Assembly (NCBI RefSeq): GCF_000281045.1
Contig: NW_008246069.1
Span: 671,172-735,171, forward strand
Reading direction: 5' to 3'
DNA: 64,000 nucleotides
From: Saprolegnia diclina VS20
Lineage: Eukaryota > Oomycota > Saprolegniomycetes > Saprolegniales > Saprolegniaceae
The position numbers and the translations under genes are program-made. Under the pieces are notes generated by a model. That model searched no databases. It was given only the letters and a program-made list of their open reading frames with translations, and was not told where the DNA came from. The stretch's first letter is position 1. Each line of letters opens with the position of its first letter. Below are positions 21,461-30,841 of the stretch, piece by piece.

Positions 21461-22891
21461 ATGCTCCAAACCAAGTGGCTCCTTGGGCTTGCAGTGGCCG
21501 TCGCTGCGGGTTCGTCCGCCCTCTCGTGTGGCCCCTCCCAGTACCTCGACCCAATCTCGAGTGTTTGCGTCAACTATGCCAACCAAGGCGCCAAGGCTGG
21601 TGCCGTCCTTGATGGAGCGCTGGACACGGGTAGCACTGCGTGGATGCTCATGTCATCCGCGCTTGTCATGATCATGACGCCGGGCGTCGCCTTCTTCTAC
21701 GCCGGCCTCGCGGGCGAAGACATGGCGTCCAACACGATGATGATGTCGTTCATGAGCATGGCGCTCGTCTCGATCCAGTTTTGGCTCTTTGGCTACTCGG
21801 TGGCGTTTAGCTCGGACGGCCTCTTTAGCTGGGCGACGTACGCCAAGGTGGGGAAGCTCCCGAGCGCCACGTACGCGACGACGTCCCCGCACATTGTCTT
21901 TGCTCTCTTCCAAACCCAGTTTGCGACGATTACGCCGGCGCTGCTCAGCGGCGGCATTGTCGGTCGCATGAAGTTTAGCACCTACGTCCTCTTTCTCCTT
22001 CTATGGACGTCCATCGTCTACGACCCGCTGGCCAATTGGATGTGGTCCTTGAAACTCGACGACAACTGGGCGGCCAAGGCCATGGGCTGGGAAGGCAAGC
22101 TCGGCGCGCTCGACTTTGCTGGCGGCACCGTCATCCACGTTGCGAGTGGCTTTGGCGCCCTCGCGTCCGCGCTCGTCGTCGGAAGTCGCACCAACGGCGG
22201 CGAGGTTAAGCCCCACAACGTCCCGCTCGTTATGATTGGCACGACCTTGCTCTGGTTTGGCTGGTTCGGCTTTAACGCCGGGTCCGAGGGCGCTGCCGAC
22301 GGCGTCGCGGCCATCGCCGCCATCAACACGCACCTCGCCGCGTCAGCAGGCTTTTTGACTTGGGCGTTTGTCGATTACTTAAGCAGCGGCAAGGTTGATC
22401 CGTGTGGCGCCGCCAGTGGCGCAGTCGCGGGCCTCGTCTGCATCACCCCGGGCTGCGGCTATGTCTTTCCATGGGCCGCCGTGATCTTTGGGATCCTCGG
22501 CGCCACCACCGGGTTTGCGGCCGTGCGCATGAAGAACCGCCTCGGCTACGACGATACGCTCGACTCGTTTGCGATCCACGGGTGCGCGGGCTTCGTCGGT
22601 GGTCTCCTCACAGGTCTCTTTGCCACGCCTGATGTGAACCCGGCCATCGTCGGCGGCGCGTTCTACGGCCACAGTATGCAGTTTGTGTACCAGCTCGTCG
22701 CCCAGTGCGTCACGGCGGGCTACTCGTTCGTCGTCACGACGCTTCTCCTCCTTGCGCTCAAGCACACGATCGGCCTCCGCGTCTCCAAGGAGAAGGAAAT
22801 CCTCGGCATGGACGCCGTGTACCATGGCGGCCTCGCCTACGACCACACTCTCACGCGCTCTGGGTCGCGCCCCACAGGCGAGATGGAGTGA
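21461..22891 (+). CDS. Ammonium transporter (AMT/Mep/Rh family)
   Basis: Single-exon gene for a 476-residue polytopic membrane protein that conducts ammonium across the plasma membrane. Seen: an N-terminal hydrophobic segment resembling a signal sequence (LLGLAVAVAAGSSALS), GVAFFYAGL, the first pore histidine in DFAGGTVIHVASGFGAL, LLWFGWFGFNAGSE, the second in DSFAIHGCAGFVGGLLTGLF, and a cytoplasmic tail ending SRPTGEME. The twin histidines and the family length are both normal. The ATG at 21461 was chosen because the open frame upstream is not hydrophobic and starts with a non-ATG codon. Lack of introns is unusual here, where most long genes are split. Confidence 0.96.
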   Translation: MLQTKWLLGLAVAVAAGSSALSCGPSQYLDPISSVCVNYANQGAKAGAVLDGALDTGSTAWMLMSSALVMIMTPGVAFFYAGLAGEDMASNTMMMSFMSMALVSIQFWLFGYSVAFSSDGLFSWATYAKVGKLPSATYATTSPHIVFALFQTQFATITPALLSGGIVGRMKFSTYVLFLLLWTSIVYDPLANWMWSLKLDDNWAAKAMGWEGKLGALDFAGGTVIHVASGFGALASALVVGSRTNGGEVKPHNVPLVMIGTTLLWFGWFGFNAGSEGAADGVAAIAAINTHLAASAGFLTWAFVDYLSSGKVDPCGAASGAVAGLVCITPGCGYVFPWAAVIFGILGATTGFAAVRMKNRLGYDDTLDSFAIHGCAGFVGGLLTGLFATPDVNPAIVGGAFYGHSMQFVYQLVAQCVTAGYSFVVTTLLLLALKHTIGLRVSKEKEILGMDAVYHGGLAYDHTLTRSGSRPTGEME

Positions 22892-23066
22892 GAACGACTA
22901 AGATAATTGCATTGATACTCTTTGCATGAGACGTGAGTTCTCCAATGGAAAGCGTCAGATGTACAAAAAGCATATGCGTTCAAGTTGATAATTGGGTTGA
23001 GTTACGTCGTCCTGATGTTATGGATAAGAGACGTGGTCAATATGACGATGAAGAAGGTGTGGCGTG

Positions 23067-23513
23067 CTACGGCGCAAGGGCAGCTTGTCGGTAGAGCGCA
23101 GAGAGGAGCCATGCAACGGCCAAGATCGTCAAGACCGCCAGTTTGATGAGCGCTGCCACCATGATTTCTTGGTTGGATTCGATCTTGGGCGACAGATTCA
23201 TGTACGTTGTTGCGGAAGGGCGCGATGCGATCGAGGCGAAGAGACCCATCGCCGACGACCGGCCCAGGCGCAGCAGGCGCTCGGATCGGGTGAGTTTGGG
23301 CTCGACCTTGACGACGACGTGCGCGTCCAATTTCTTCTTCATCAACCTTTCGTGAACGTCGTACACGCGCTGGTTGTCATCGTCGTCGAGGCTATCGTTG
23401 TCGTCGTCCTCGGGCATGAGCAAGGGCTCGCGCAGGTGCTTCTCGTCCTCCGACTTGGCGGCGCCCCAGGTCATGCTGCGTATGATGGAGGGGAAGGACG
23501 CAATGTCGACCAT
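23067..23513 (-). CDS. Putative tail-anchored membrane protein
   Basis: Predicted 148 residues from the ATG at 23513 (MVDIASFPSIIRSM). I do not recognise the family. Visible are an acidic tract (PEDDDNDSLDDDDNQ), a charged middle region (VHERLMKKKLDAHVVVKVEPK) and one C-terminal hydrophobic helix (AALIKLAVLTILAVAWLLSAL) followed by a short tail. That arrangement fits insertion by the tail-anchor route, possibly in a trafficking (SNARE-like) or ER protein. The frame is open upstream to 23606 but has no other ATG. The opposite strand has a much longer open frame, judged to be a shadow because it lacks any domain and ends in low-information sequence. Confidence 0.6.
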   Translation of the reverse strand: MVDIASFPSIIRSMTWGAAKSEDEKHLREPLLMPEDDDNDSLDDDDNQRVYDVHERLMKKKLDAHVVVKVEPKLTRSERLLRLGRSSAMGLFASIASRPSATTYMNLSPKIESNQEIMVAALIKLAVLTILAVAWLLSALYRQAALAP

Positions 23514-24464
23514 CTTGTTGCGTTTCTCGTCCGCGCGGTCTCTCGTCTCGAGTCGTGCGTCGTTGGTGGTCGGTATCTTGCCCGCCCGCTCCCTCCGCCG
23601 ATCCAAAAGCCGTCGAAAGAAAACTTGGATCTGATTGCTCCGGAAATCGTTGCAGAACTATCCGGATACGCGGCCCCTTGTTCGCCAGCGTTCCGCCAGA
23701 GCGACAGAGGCCATGGACGTCCAAGCTGCTGCGCCGGCCGTATGCTCCATCCTACTGCCAGCAACGGTGTGCACGGCCACAGGCAGACGAATGGCCATCT
23801 TGCTTATATCGGACATGCAAGTGGCCTTGGTGCTTGGATACGTAGTAGATGCGACAAGGAGACAAAACCCGCGGTCACGCTCTTCACGCCTGCAGCTTGG
23901 CCTGGAAAGTCGCGTGGCAAGAATGCTCGTGATAGCACTGTCGCCGTCATCTACCGAAGAGACGCCGGCCTAGCGTCGACATGGCGATTCTATGTTGGCG
24001 CTGGCGGGTTCTTGTGCAGCTTGGCGCCTGCGATCCTGTCGCTTCGCTGCAGCTGCGCACCTTGGATTGCGCTAGCTATGCCCAGGCATCATATCCAGGT
24101 CCGTCTTCTGCCATGACCTTCTCTGCAACGCAGCTACTTCCTCTCATGCTCGGCCCTCGGAAGCGAGCGAGCCAACATGTAGCGGCCGGGCAGGCCCTCG
24201 GCGGCCACCGGTTCTACATTGTTGAAGCGTGGCGTTGGTACAGTTTTCAAAAACGTCTCTATTTTTGCGCCGAACCGCTGACGCCGCCGTTTTCGCACCG
24301 CATGTGAGAAGGCGGCCACTGATTGAGACTAATTTGGGAAATTCTGAGCGGTTTTATGTATTCTGAGAGGTCTTTGGGGACCGTAACATCAAGTGTGGGA
24401 GGGGTGACCCATTCCCGGTGCCGCAGTTGACGTGGCCAGTCGCGACATCCGCTTCGCCTTCGCC
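23514..24464. other. Long divergent intergenic region
   Basis: About 950 bases between a minus-strand and a plus-strand gene. It contains a perfect TATCCGGATA at 23659-23668. Open frames exist on the plus strand but carry no recognisable domain. Confidence 0.5.
23659..23669. promoter_or_regulatory. TATCCGGATAC element
   Basis: Palindromic element 146 bases upstream of the minus-strand ATG at 23513. Role inferred from recurrence near other start codons. Confidence 0.4.
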
Positions 24465-25885
24465 ATGGACACGCTGCGCCACCTTGGCTTGCTGGAGCGC
24501 ATGCGCCGGTCGCTGCGGCTCCAGCGCCGCAACTGGCTGCTCTTCGTAAGCGTGGGCGTGCTGCTCTGGCTGCACGGCGTCACGGTCGGCATGGTCTTCG
24601 AGGGCCAAAAAGGCCTCCTCAACCGGTTCCTCTGGACCTTTGTCATCTTCCTCCTCCCGCTCATCCTCGTCATGCACACCACGTCGCACACGTGGCGGCG
24701 CGTGGCGGCGAGCCTCCTCTTCTTTGAGCTGGGCACGTTCGTCATGTGCTGGAGCAACTCGCTCGCGTGGTACCGCAATCCCAAGAACCTCTTGCCGCTG
24801 CCGGATCTCGGCCACGACGTCTTTCCCGAGTGGAAGAACCTCGCAATCAACGAGCACGTGTACCACGAAGAGGCCGAGAAGATCCCAGACATCATCATGG
24901 GCATCCTCACGATCACGACGACGATCTTTGCCGGCATGCACCCTGCGCGCTGGAAGATCGTGCAGCGCTTCTTCATCGTGTACGGCTCGCTGTGCATGAT
25001 GCGGTCTGTCACGGTCATCTCGACGAGCCTGCCCGATAGCGCTGAAAAGTGCCGGGCCATGACGCCCCTCGGTAACCTCCAGGTACATTGGCCACGCTCA
25101 TGTTGCCTTGAACTCAAGCAGCGGGTTAGAGTGGCGCGCACCGCTGGGAAGACATTACGATGCGCGCCGTCCTCGTCCGCAGCCTCAAGTTGCTCGTGCC
25201 CGTTGGCGAAGTAACGTGCGGCGACATGGTCTTTAGTGGGCATAGCATGCTCATGGTCCTCTGCGCCATGGTGCGTTCTCGATGTGATGGTTCGAGCCTC
25301 ATGCTGCTGTTGGCGTAGACGTGGCACACGTACTACAAGTGGGTCCCGGGCTCGATCAACTACATCAAGGTCACGATTTGGCTCATCACGGTAGGCTGCC
25401 GCTTAGAATCCTCGCTTGCATGTTCATATGCTTGTAGATTGCGGGCCTCATCTCGATCGTCTGGGTGCGCATGCACTACACGCTCGACGTTGTGCTTGCA
25501 CTCTACTTTACAGTGACGGTGTGGAGGTGCGTCTCTAGCTCGCGCACTTGCAAACGTGCTTATGTGCGTACGTAGCTCGTACCACCGCATCGCCAACGAC
25601 GTCAAGATTGGGCACCGCTTCTCGATGGTGTGGGTCTTTGACGCGCTCATCATTTACCCGGCGATCGAGTGGCTCGAGCGCCCGGACAACGACGAGGGGA
25701 CGACCGAGGTCGCACGTCAGGTCCCAGCTGTCCACACAGAGACCGAAAACGATGCAAAGGCGTCGAATCCGCAGGCCGTGGACGTCGACGCCAAGCGCTC
25801 GACGCGCGCGAAACCCATGACGCCGTCGCCCGTCCGGCGTGGCACGCGGTCGCGCGCCGTGACGCAGCGTTACACAGAGAGCTAG
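24465..25885 (+). CDS. Sphingomyelin-synthase-related (PAP2-type) membrane enzyme
   Basis: Predicted 409 residues in five exons: 24465-25082, 25130-25270, 25319-25390, 25438-25526 and 25576-25885. Enzymes of this family transfer a phospho-headgroup from a phospholipid to ceramide at the Golgi or plasma membrane (sphingomyelin, ethanolamine- or inositol-phosphoceramide). Seen: several hydrophobic helices, MMRSVTVISTSLPD, the catalytic motif CGDMVFSGHSMLM and the second motif MHYTLDVVLALYF, which together supply the His-His-Asp triad. Residues after about 330 form a polar tail (ARQVPAVHTETENDAK). The ATG at 24465 is the first in frame. The headgroup cannot be predicted. Confidence 0.88.
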
Positions 25886-25964
25886 AAGCAGCAGGGTCTT
25901 GTGACCGTAGAAGAGACGTCAACTTGTACATACAAACATTGAATCATGCCCTCGACACTAATAA

Positions 25965-27120
25965 TTAGCTGACAGGAAGCGGCACGACCACGTCCGGGGT
26001 GCACGGCAGCTCTAGTCGGTGGCACGGTTTTTCTTCGGTGGCAACGACGAGCTTTGGGTTGCGCCGGGCGTCGATCTCCTTGAGCAGTGGCAGCGACTGC
26101 AGCGACGCCGGGAGGATTCCGTCAAAGTCGTTTTCAAAGAGGTACGCAAACCGAAGCGAGTGGAGCTGCGCGAGGGACGCGGGGACGGTGCCTAGACGCA
26201 CGTTACTAAAGCGTCGTGGGCGAGAGGGTAGTAAGACCACGAAAGGCGTTGCTCGAGACGTTGAGAAACGTGAGGGCGCGGCAGTCGCCCAGCGTCGGAG
26301 GCAGCGGTCCTGGCGCGTCATGAGCGACCGCAGCAGCTCGGACGTGTACCTTGGAGCAGGTTGTTGCGCACCGAGAAAAACTTCAACCTGGACAGGCGCC
26401 CAATGCGATCCGAGAGACCGCCTGTAAAGCAGTTGGCGCGCAAGTTCAGGCGCGTGAGGTGCACGAGGTCGAAGAGGGACTCGGGCAGCGGGCCGTCGAG
26501 CGAGTTGTGCTCGAGGCGCAGCGACTGCAGGCGCCGAAGACGCCCAATGCTGGCCGGTAGCGCACCTTGCACAGCGTCAACATAGGTCGTTCATCGAACA
26601 TCGATGGTTGCGTTCACCGGTCAAGGCGTTCTGTTGCAGATGCAGTCGTGTGAGGTTCGTGCAGCGAGCAATGCTGGGTGGTAAGGGGCCTAATGCAAGT
26701 TTGTATCCACGTCGCCATCACGCAGTAATCTCATGGACACTGGACCGTGCAGTCGATTGCCGCTTAAATCCAGAGAGGTCAGGCGCTTGGAAAAGGTCGG
26801 CGGAAGACTGCCTGGACACGAGTCATGTCAACAACCAATCGTTCGTTGGATGAAGCGACCGTCGAGGTTGTTGCGGGCGAGGTTCAGTGAGAGTAGGTAC
26901 GGAAGCGCAGCCACGGACGGCGATAGGCAGCCTGCCACGTAAGATTACATGATTGCATCAAAGAGCAAAGTGACATACGTTGGCAGGTCGAGCTCCGCTT
27001 GGGCTGGTCGAGGCGAGTGATATGCCCAAAGGCAACTTGCAACGACGCGGTGTCGAGACAACACGCTGCGCATGCGTTCATTTCAGCTGGCGCCGCCACC
27101 CCGCTCACTTGCTGACCCAT
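25965..27120 (-). CDS. Leucine-rich-repeat protein with roughly one exon per repeat
   Basis: Predicted about 288 residues from the ATG at 27120 (MGQQVSGVAAPAEMNACAAC). The body is a run of about nine plant-type LRRs of 22-24 residues (for example LRRLQSLRLEHNSLDGPLPES, quoted here only as consensus L..L.L..N.L.G.LP.S). Seven exons; all six introns are phase 1 and five split the glycine codon in N.L.G. Exons 2, 3, 4 and 6 are 66-72 nt, that is one repeat each, while exon 5 spans three repeats. No signal peptide or transmembrane segment follows the ATG, so it is probably intracellular; an early Cys pair (CAACC) could be lipid-modified. Partner unknown. Confidence 0.82.
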
Positions 27121-27716
27121 TTTATACCAGCCAAGAGACGTAACCGCTAAGATATGCGCTGGCGGTCGGAATCTGGTTCGCAGTTGCGGCTACTATGTTT
27201 CTGGTCGAAGTTCGACCAAGATGCTCGCAGTTGCCCTTGCGAGAGCGTTGCAGCCACGTATCCTCGCAAGTATGTAGGAGGTTCGAGCGACGTCGCTCGG
27301 CGACTGTATGCGGCTGCTTGGCCGGTCGAATTTTGCATTCGCCCACTCTCTGACCACAGGGGGCGGACTTGAAGGCCGGTGTCGGTGCCAAAACCATTAC
27401 AGCCGGGGCGCCCACGCCATCGCTTCAATCGACTCCGTACGTGACTCACAGGCCCCGCACTGAACGCGTTCCCGGCGTGCGGCACGTTATAACGCCGCGC
27501 TGGTGCTCGTGCCTGTATAAAAGGGCGACAAACACCACGCGCAGGGCGTTATAACAACGGCAATCACGCGCCATGTGTTGGTAGCGTCGCCCATCTGGCT
27601 GCCATATAGAGTCCATGGGCACGATTTTACGTTGTGTTCGGCCATCTTCTACCAGTAGATTCCTGCCCGAGCTCATTTCCGATTCGGCCTCGTCCCGCAT
27701 ACCCGACCAACCTACC
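27121..27716. other. Divergent intergenic region with TATA-like box
   Basis: Separates the LRR gene (-) from the first GFYA gene (+). Holds a TATAAAAG box and two GTTATAAC palindromes around it; no gene seen. Confidence 0.55.
27516..27523 (+). promoter_or_regulatory. TATA-like box upstream of first GFYA gene
   Basis: TATAAAAG in GCCTGTATAAAAGGGCG, 194 bases before the ATG at 27717. Flanked by CGTTATAACG (27485-27494) and GCGTTATAAC (about 27547-27556). A promoter role is inferred. Confidence 0.35.
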
Positions 27717-28058
27717 ATGCTCGGCGGTTTCTACGCGCACACGATCAGCGAGGCCCAGCGCACGACGCCCAAGGACCGACTGACGCAGCGCCACGGGCCC
27801 GAGGGCCGCCTTCGCACGGGCACGACCGACTCGAACGACTCGTCCATGCACACGCACGGGTCGGGCCCAGACGCCGCCATCTACTACGAGTACAAGCCGT
27901 CGTTTCGCTTCTGCCTCGACACGATGATCGTCGATCTCATCAAGAGCGTCGACGGTGGCGTCACCCAGCACGAGAAGCCGCGCCGTGTCCACCACGAAGC
28001 GGTCGACCACCAAAAGCCCGTGATGCGCATGACGTACTCGGGTGGCATCTTCACGTAA
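27717..28058 (+). CDS. GFYA-family small protein, copy A
   Basis: Single-exon 113-residue protein of unknown function, first of three tandem paralogues. It starts MLGGFYAHTISEAQRTTPKD, has a Ser/Thr/His-rich polar middle, the block YYEYKPSFRFCLDTMIVDLI, then SVDGGVTQHEKP, and ends YSGGIFT. No signal peptide, transmembrane helix or cysteine pattern. Shared blocks with copies B (29190) and C (30403) are the GFYA start, the (E)Y.PS(F/Y).F..D block and a G-I-(F/L) C-terminus, which argues that all three are real genes under selection. I do not recognise the family. Confidence 0.75.
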   Translation: MLGGFYAHTISEAQRTTPKDRLTQRHGPEGRLRTGTTDSNDSSMHTHGSGPDAAIYYEYKPSFRFCLDTMIVDLIKSVDGGVTQHEKPRRVHHEAVDHQKPVMRMTYSGGIFT

Positions 28059-29189
28059 CCGCCCGTTGGACCTCCTATATTTATGTAAATTAAACATTTC
28101 TGCCCACACAATATCGCGTTGTCTTGCGGACCTCGATCTTACGTCGCCACGGAGATGACACGAGAAAACTATACGTCCAGGCAAAGCGTTTGGAGTCATC
28201 ATGTGCGTCTTCGTGGACCGCACGATGTTCGTCACAGTATTTTGGTCAATCTTGCGCGCCTGGGCCAGACTGAGTAGAACGTACAGATGAGCACGACGCC
28301 CAGTAGCTCTCAGCCGCCTCAAGCCCGGGTCCCTCGCGCGTCTGCAACTCGGATGCTGGGAGTCTGTACTGGGTCTGTCGCGACGTTCTGGTATCGCTCT
28401 GGACTCTGCATGGTTCAACCGGTGTCGCACGCAAGACCACAAGCGCAAATCGCTCTGCGCAGTGCACCTTTTCAATCAACTTGAGATCGGCGGTTGGTGG
28501 TGGCGTTGCCGCGGACATGCCATCGCGCACCCATGTGGGCGACTCGTATCCATCGCTGTTTACGCTCTGCAAGGGGCGGCAAGCGTCTTGGATCGTTGAT
28601 GATGCTTCGACGTTGTCTTCCTCCGACAGCTGAACAGCGCTCTGGACAGCGTTCGACGAGCGGGAAAGTGCAGTCGCCAACGAAATGCAATTCTATTCAC
28701 AACCGAGATGCAATCCACTGGTAGCATCATGCTTACTCCAGAACGACGTTGAATGCGGGAGCGATGTCAACGCTGACAGACCGCCCGACCAGCACGACTG
28801 CCATGTCGACACGCGCGACAAGCAGCCGACTCTCTGTTTCCGACGTCGATCGACTCGGCGGTCAGCATTTTTTCTCGGCAGTAAGACGACTGGGAGGAAA
28901 GTAGAGGCGGCGTCGTCGTCAAGACGGGTGCAGCTCCAGAAGTGCGCGCAGTGTAGGACGCTGCGTACAGTGGAGTCGCCAAAGCTCCAATGCTGCCTTC
29001 GCAGGGTACCCACTTGGACGGATCACATGTAGAGAAACCTGCTGCAACACATGGCGTGGGACGACGGCCAGCAGTTGCGTCCATATCTTAGTAGGGAATA
29101 CCCCGCCATATGGTGAGAGAATATCCCGCCTGAGCACAACCAGCCCACTGCAGTTTTCCATTTCACGTGACCTTCTCACAGCTTCCGCG
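28059..29189. other. Intergenic region between GFYA copies A and B
   Basis: About 1.1 kb with no plus-strand gene recognised. Two minus-strand open frames (28246-28680 and 28767-29084) are listed separately as doubtful. Just before copy B are two similar boxes, AATACCCCGCC and AATATCCCGCC (29097-29132). Confidence 0.5.
28246..28680 (-). CDS. Doubtful minus-strand open frame
   Basis: 145 codons without ATG at the start, containing VQLSEEDNVEASSTIQDACR and SDGYESPTWVRDGMSAATPP. The composition is protein-like, but there is no domain, no confident start, and the frame might join an exon at 28767-29084 by an intron I could not define. It may be an uncharacterised gene interleaved with the GFYA cluster or a chance frame in GC-rich DNA. 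Confidence 0.25.
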   Translation of the reverse strand: MATALSRSSNAVQSAVQLSEEDNVEASSTIQDACRPLQSVNSDGYESPTWVRDGMSAATPPPTADLKLIEKVHCAERFALVVLRATPVEPCRVQSDTRTSRQTQYRLPASELQTREGPGLEAAESYWASCSSVRSTQSGPGAQD

Positions 29190-29510
29190 ATGCTGCGAGG
29201 ATTCTACGCCCAAGGCCTGAGCGACCGGCCGCACAAGCCTAAGGACGACCCAGAACTTATGCGCGCGACGCGAGCCGACTCGTTCGAGTCGTCTCTCGCG
29301 ACGTACCCGAGCTCGGCCAACGTCCTCCTCCATGGCGACGCCGTCCACGAGTACAAGCCCGCCTTTCCCTTCCAAGTCGACGTGCTCGTATCAGCTCTGG
29401 CAGAAGGCGTCGACGTTGCGCCGGTGCACCCGCCACCAGGGTTGTCCCGAGGCAAGAGCGCAGTACGGCTAACGATGACACCGTCGTTCAGTCCCGGTAT
29501 CTTTGTCTAG
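29190..29510 (+). CDS. GFYA-family small protein, copy B
   Basis: Single-exon 106-residue paralogue of copies A and C. Starts MLRGFYAQGLSDRPHKPKDD, has a Ser-rich middle (ESSLATYPSSANVLLHG), the shared block HEYKPAFPFQVDVLVSALAEG and the C-terminus SFSPGIFV. Closest to copy C at the N-terminus (GFYAQGL(S/G)DRP). It contains no predicted membrane segment. Function is unknown. The start codon is fixed by alignment of the GFYA motif across all three copies. Confidence 0.75.
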   Translation: MLRGFYAQGLSDRPHKPKDDPELMRATRADSFESSLATYPSSANVLLHGDAVHEYKPAFPFQVDVLVSALAEGVDVAPVHPPPGLSRGKSAVRLTMTPSFSPGIFV

Positions 29511-30402
29511 TTGGTTTCTCTTTGTGTCGTTAGTCAAGTGAACTTGTGGGTGTTTTCATTGTGTGTCTGATCAAGCTGCCGAGAATCTTTCGACGCAGCA
29601 GCCCACGGAGGCGCCTCTGCGTCGAAAGTTGAGGGAAGCGCGGAGGCAATCGTCAAATCGGTGCCGTGAGTGCTGCAGTGTGATACGTCGGAGACAAGCG
29701 AAAGCACTTGTTCTCAGATCCGAACGATGTGAGCGGCGTCTTGCCCACATACCACCCTGCACAAGGTTTTGGTCGCCCGCGTTCACACTTGGCTACTACG
29801 ATGCCACCTCGCCCGCTTGGCAGGATCGATTAGTTTACTCAAGTCGCGAGGACATCCATGGACCGAGAGCGGTCGGCCCCAGCCAACTGCCTCAACCAAA
29901 ATTGGCCCTTGGGTGTGGGTAATCTGATCAGGCCGCAGCGCGTCCAGGTGCCCGTCATCATCCGATGCATCATCCGTGGAAGAGGATGCGTCGTCCACGA
30001 CGCTCATCGCGCGGCGCTGGATTTTGTGGCCATACGAATCCACACGAAGATTCCGAGGCACCGAAGACCAAGCGGATCATGGAGGCGGATAACCACGCGG
30101 AGCCTCACAAAAGCGTGACAGATTCGATTTGCTTGGTCCATGATCGATGGCCTTCTCCCTCGACTCAGGTTGGCGCGGAGTAGTATCCCACCATGGGTGG
30201 AGTAGCTTTGGGCACTTGGTGTGCTGCAAACATGCGCGTGGACCACTGCGTTGAGAGCTTGGGTTGCTACTGCCGCTTCAACCTTGTGCTTCGAACTTGC
30301 CATAGCAACCGGACAGAAAACAGCTGTTTTGGAGCACCTACTTTACGGTGATGGCTCGACACCTGCGCCCATTTTCCTTTTCTCCGCCTCGAACGCACCA
30401 AT
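29511..30402. other. Intergenic region between GFYA copies B and C
   Basis: About 890 bases; no plus-strand gene seen. A doubtful minus-strand frame is listed at 29783-30303. Confidence 0.5.
29783..30303 (-). CDS. Doubtful minus-strand gene
   Basis: Two overlapping open frames: one starts with an ATG at 30303 (MASSKHKVEAAVATQALNAV), the other, 29783-30061, reads MPRNLRVDSYGHKIQRRAMS followed by an acidic Ser/Asp tract. They could be exons of one small gene, but I could not settle a splice junction. No known domain. Confidence 0.28.
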
Positions 30403-30705
30403 ATGATCCGCGGCTTTTACGCCCAAGGCCTCGGCGACCGACCGAAGGACCACCATGCGAACAAGTCGTCGCGCGCCGCCAAGGGTCCGATGCCCGACTT
30501 TAGTCTCGCGCGGAATCGATCCTCAGTCACTGACTCGGTCAGCTCGTCCGTTGGCACGGCGGGGTCGAACGACGAGAACAACAAGGCGCTCGAGTACTCG
30601 CCATCGTACCGCTTTGACTTGACGGACATGCTGACAAGCGTCGCCAAGGGCGTCGGAACGGACGATATGATCCGACTGCCATCCCGCATGGGCATCCTCG
30701 TCTGA
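30403..30705 (+). CDS. GFYA-family small protein, copy C
   Basis: Single-exon 100-residue paralogue. Starts MIRGFYAQGLGDRPKDHHAN, polar Ser/Asn-rich middle (SVTDSVSSSVGTAGSNDENN), shared block LEYSPSYRFDLTDMLTSVAK and C-terminus RMGILV. It lies 136 bases before the convergent armadillo-ankyrin gene. No recognised domain, signal or metal-binding pattern. The conservation is confined to the two ends and the central aromatic block, suggesting short binding motifs in an otherwise flexible protein (inference). Confidence 0.75.
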   Translation: MIRGFYAQGLGDRPKDHHANKSSRAAKGPMPDFSLARNRSSVTDSVSSSVGTAGSNDENNKALEYSPSYRFDLTDMLTSVAKGVGTDDMIRLPSRMGILV

Positions 30706-30841
30706 GGATTCGGCTGTCGTCCACCTTGTTGTCGTCCTTTGTTGTCTGTAGTGTGTTTGTGATAAATTACGAATTCAATTGCCTCGACGTTTATTATTGC
30801 GGTTTTGTTTACTTGTATGTCCCTTGTTATTTGTGCAGAGC

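Noticed and set aside
23064..24116. 350-codon plus-strand open frame
   Set aside because: Its first half is the complement of the better-looking acidic/tail-anchored minus gene, and its second half has no domain or biased codon use.
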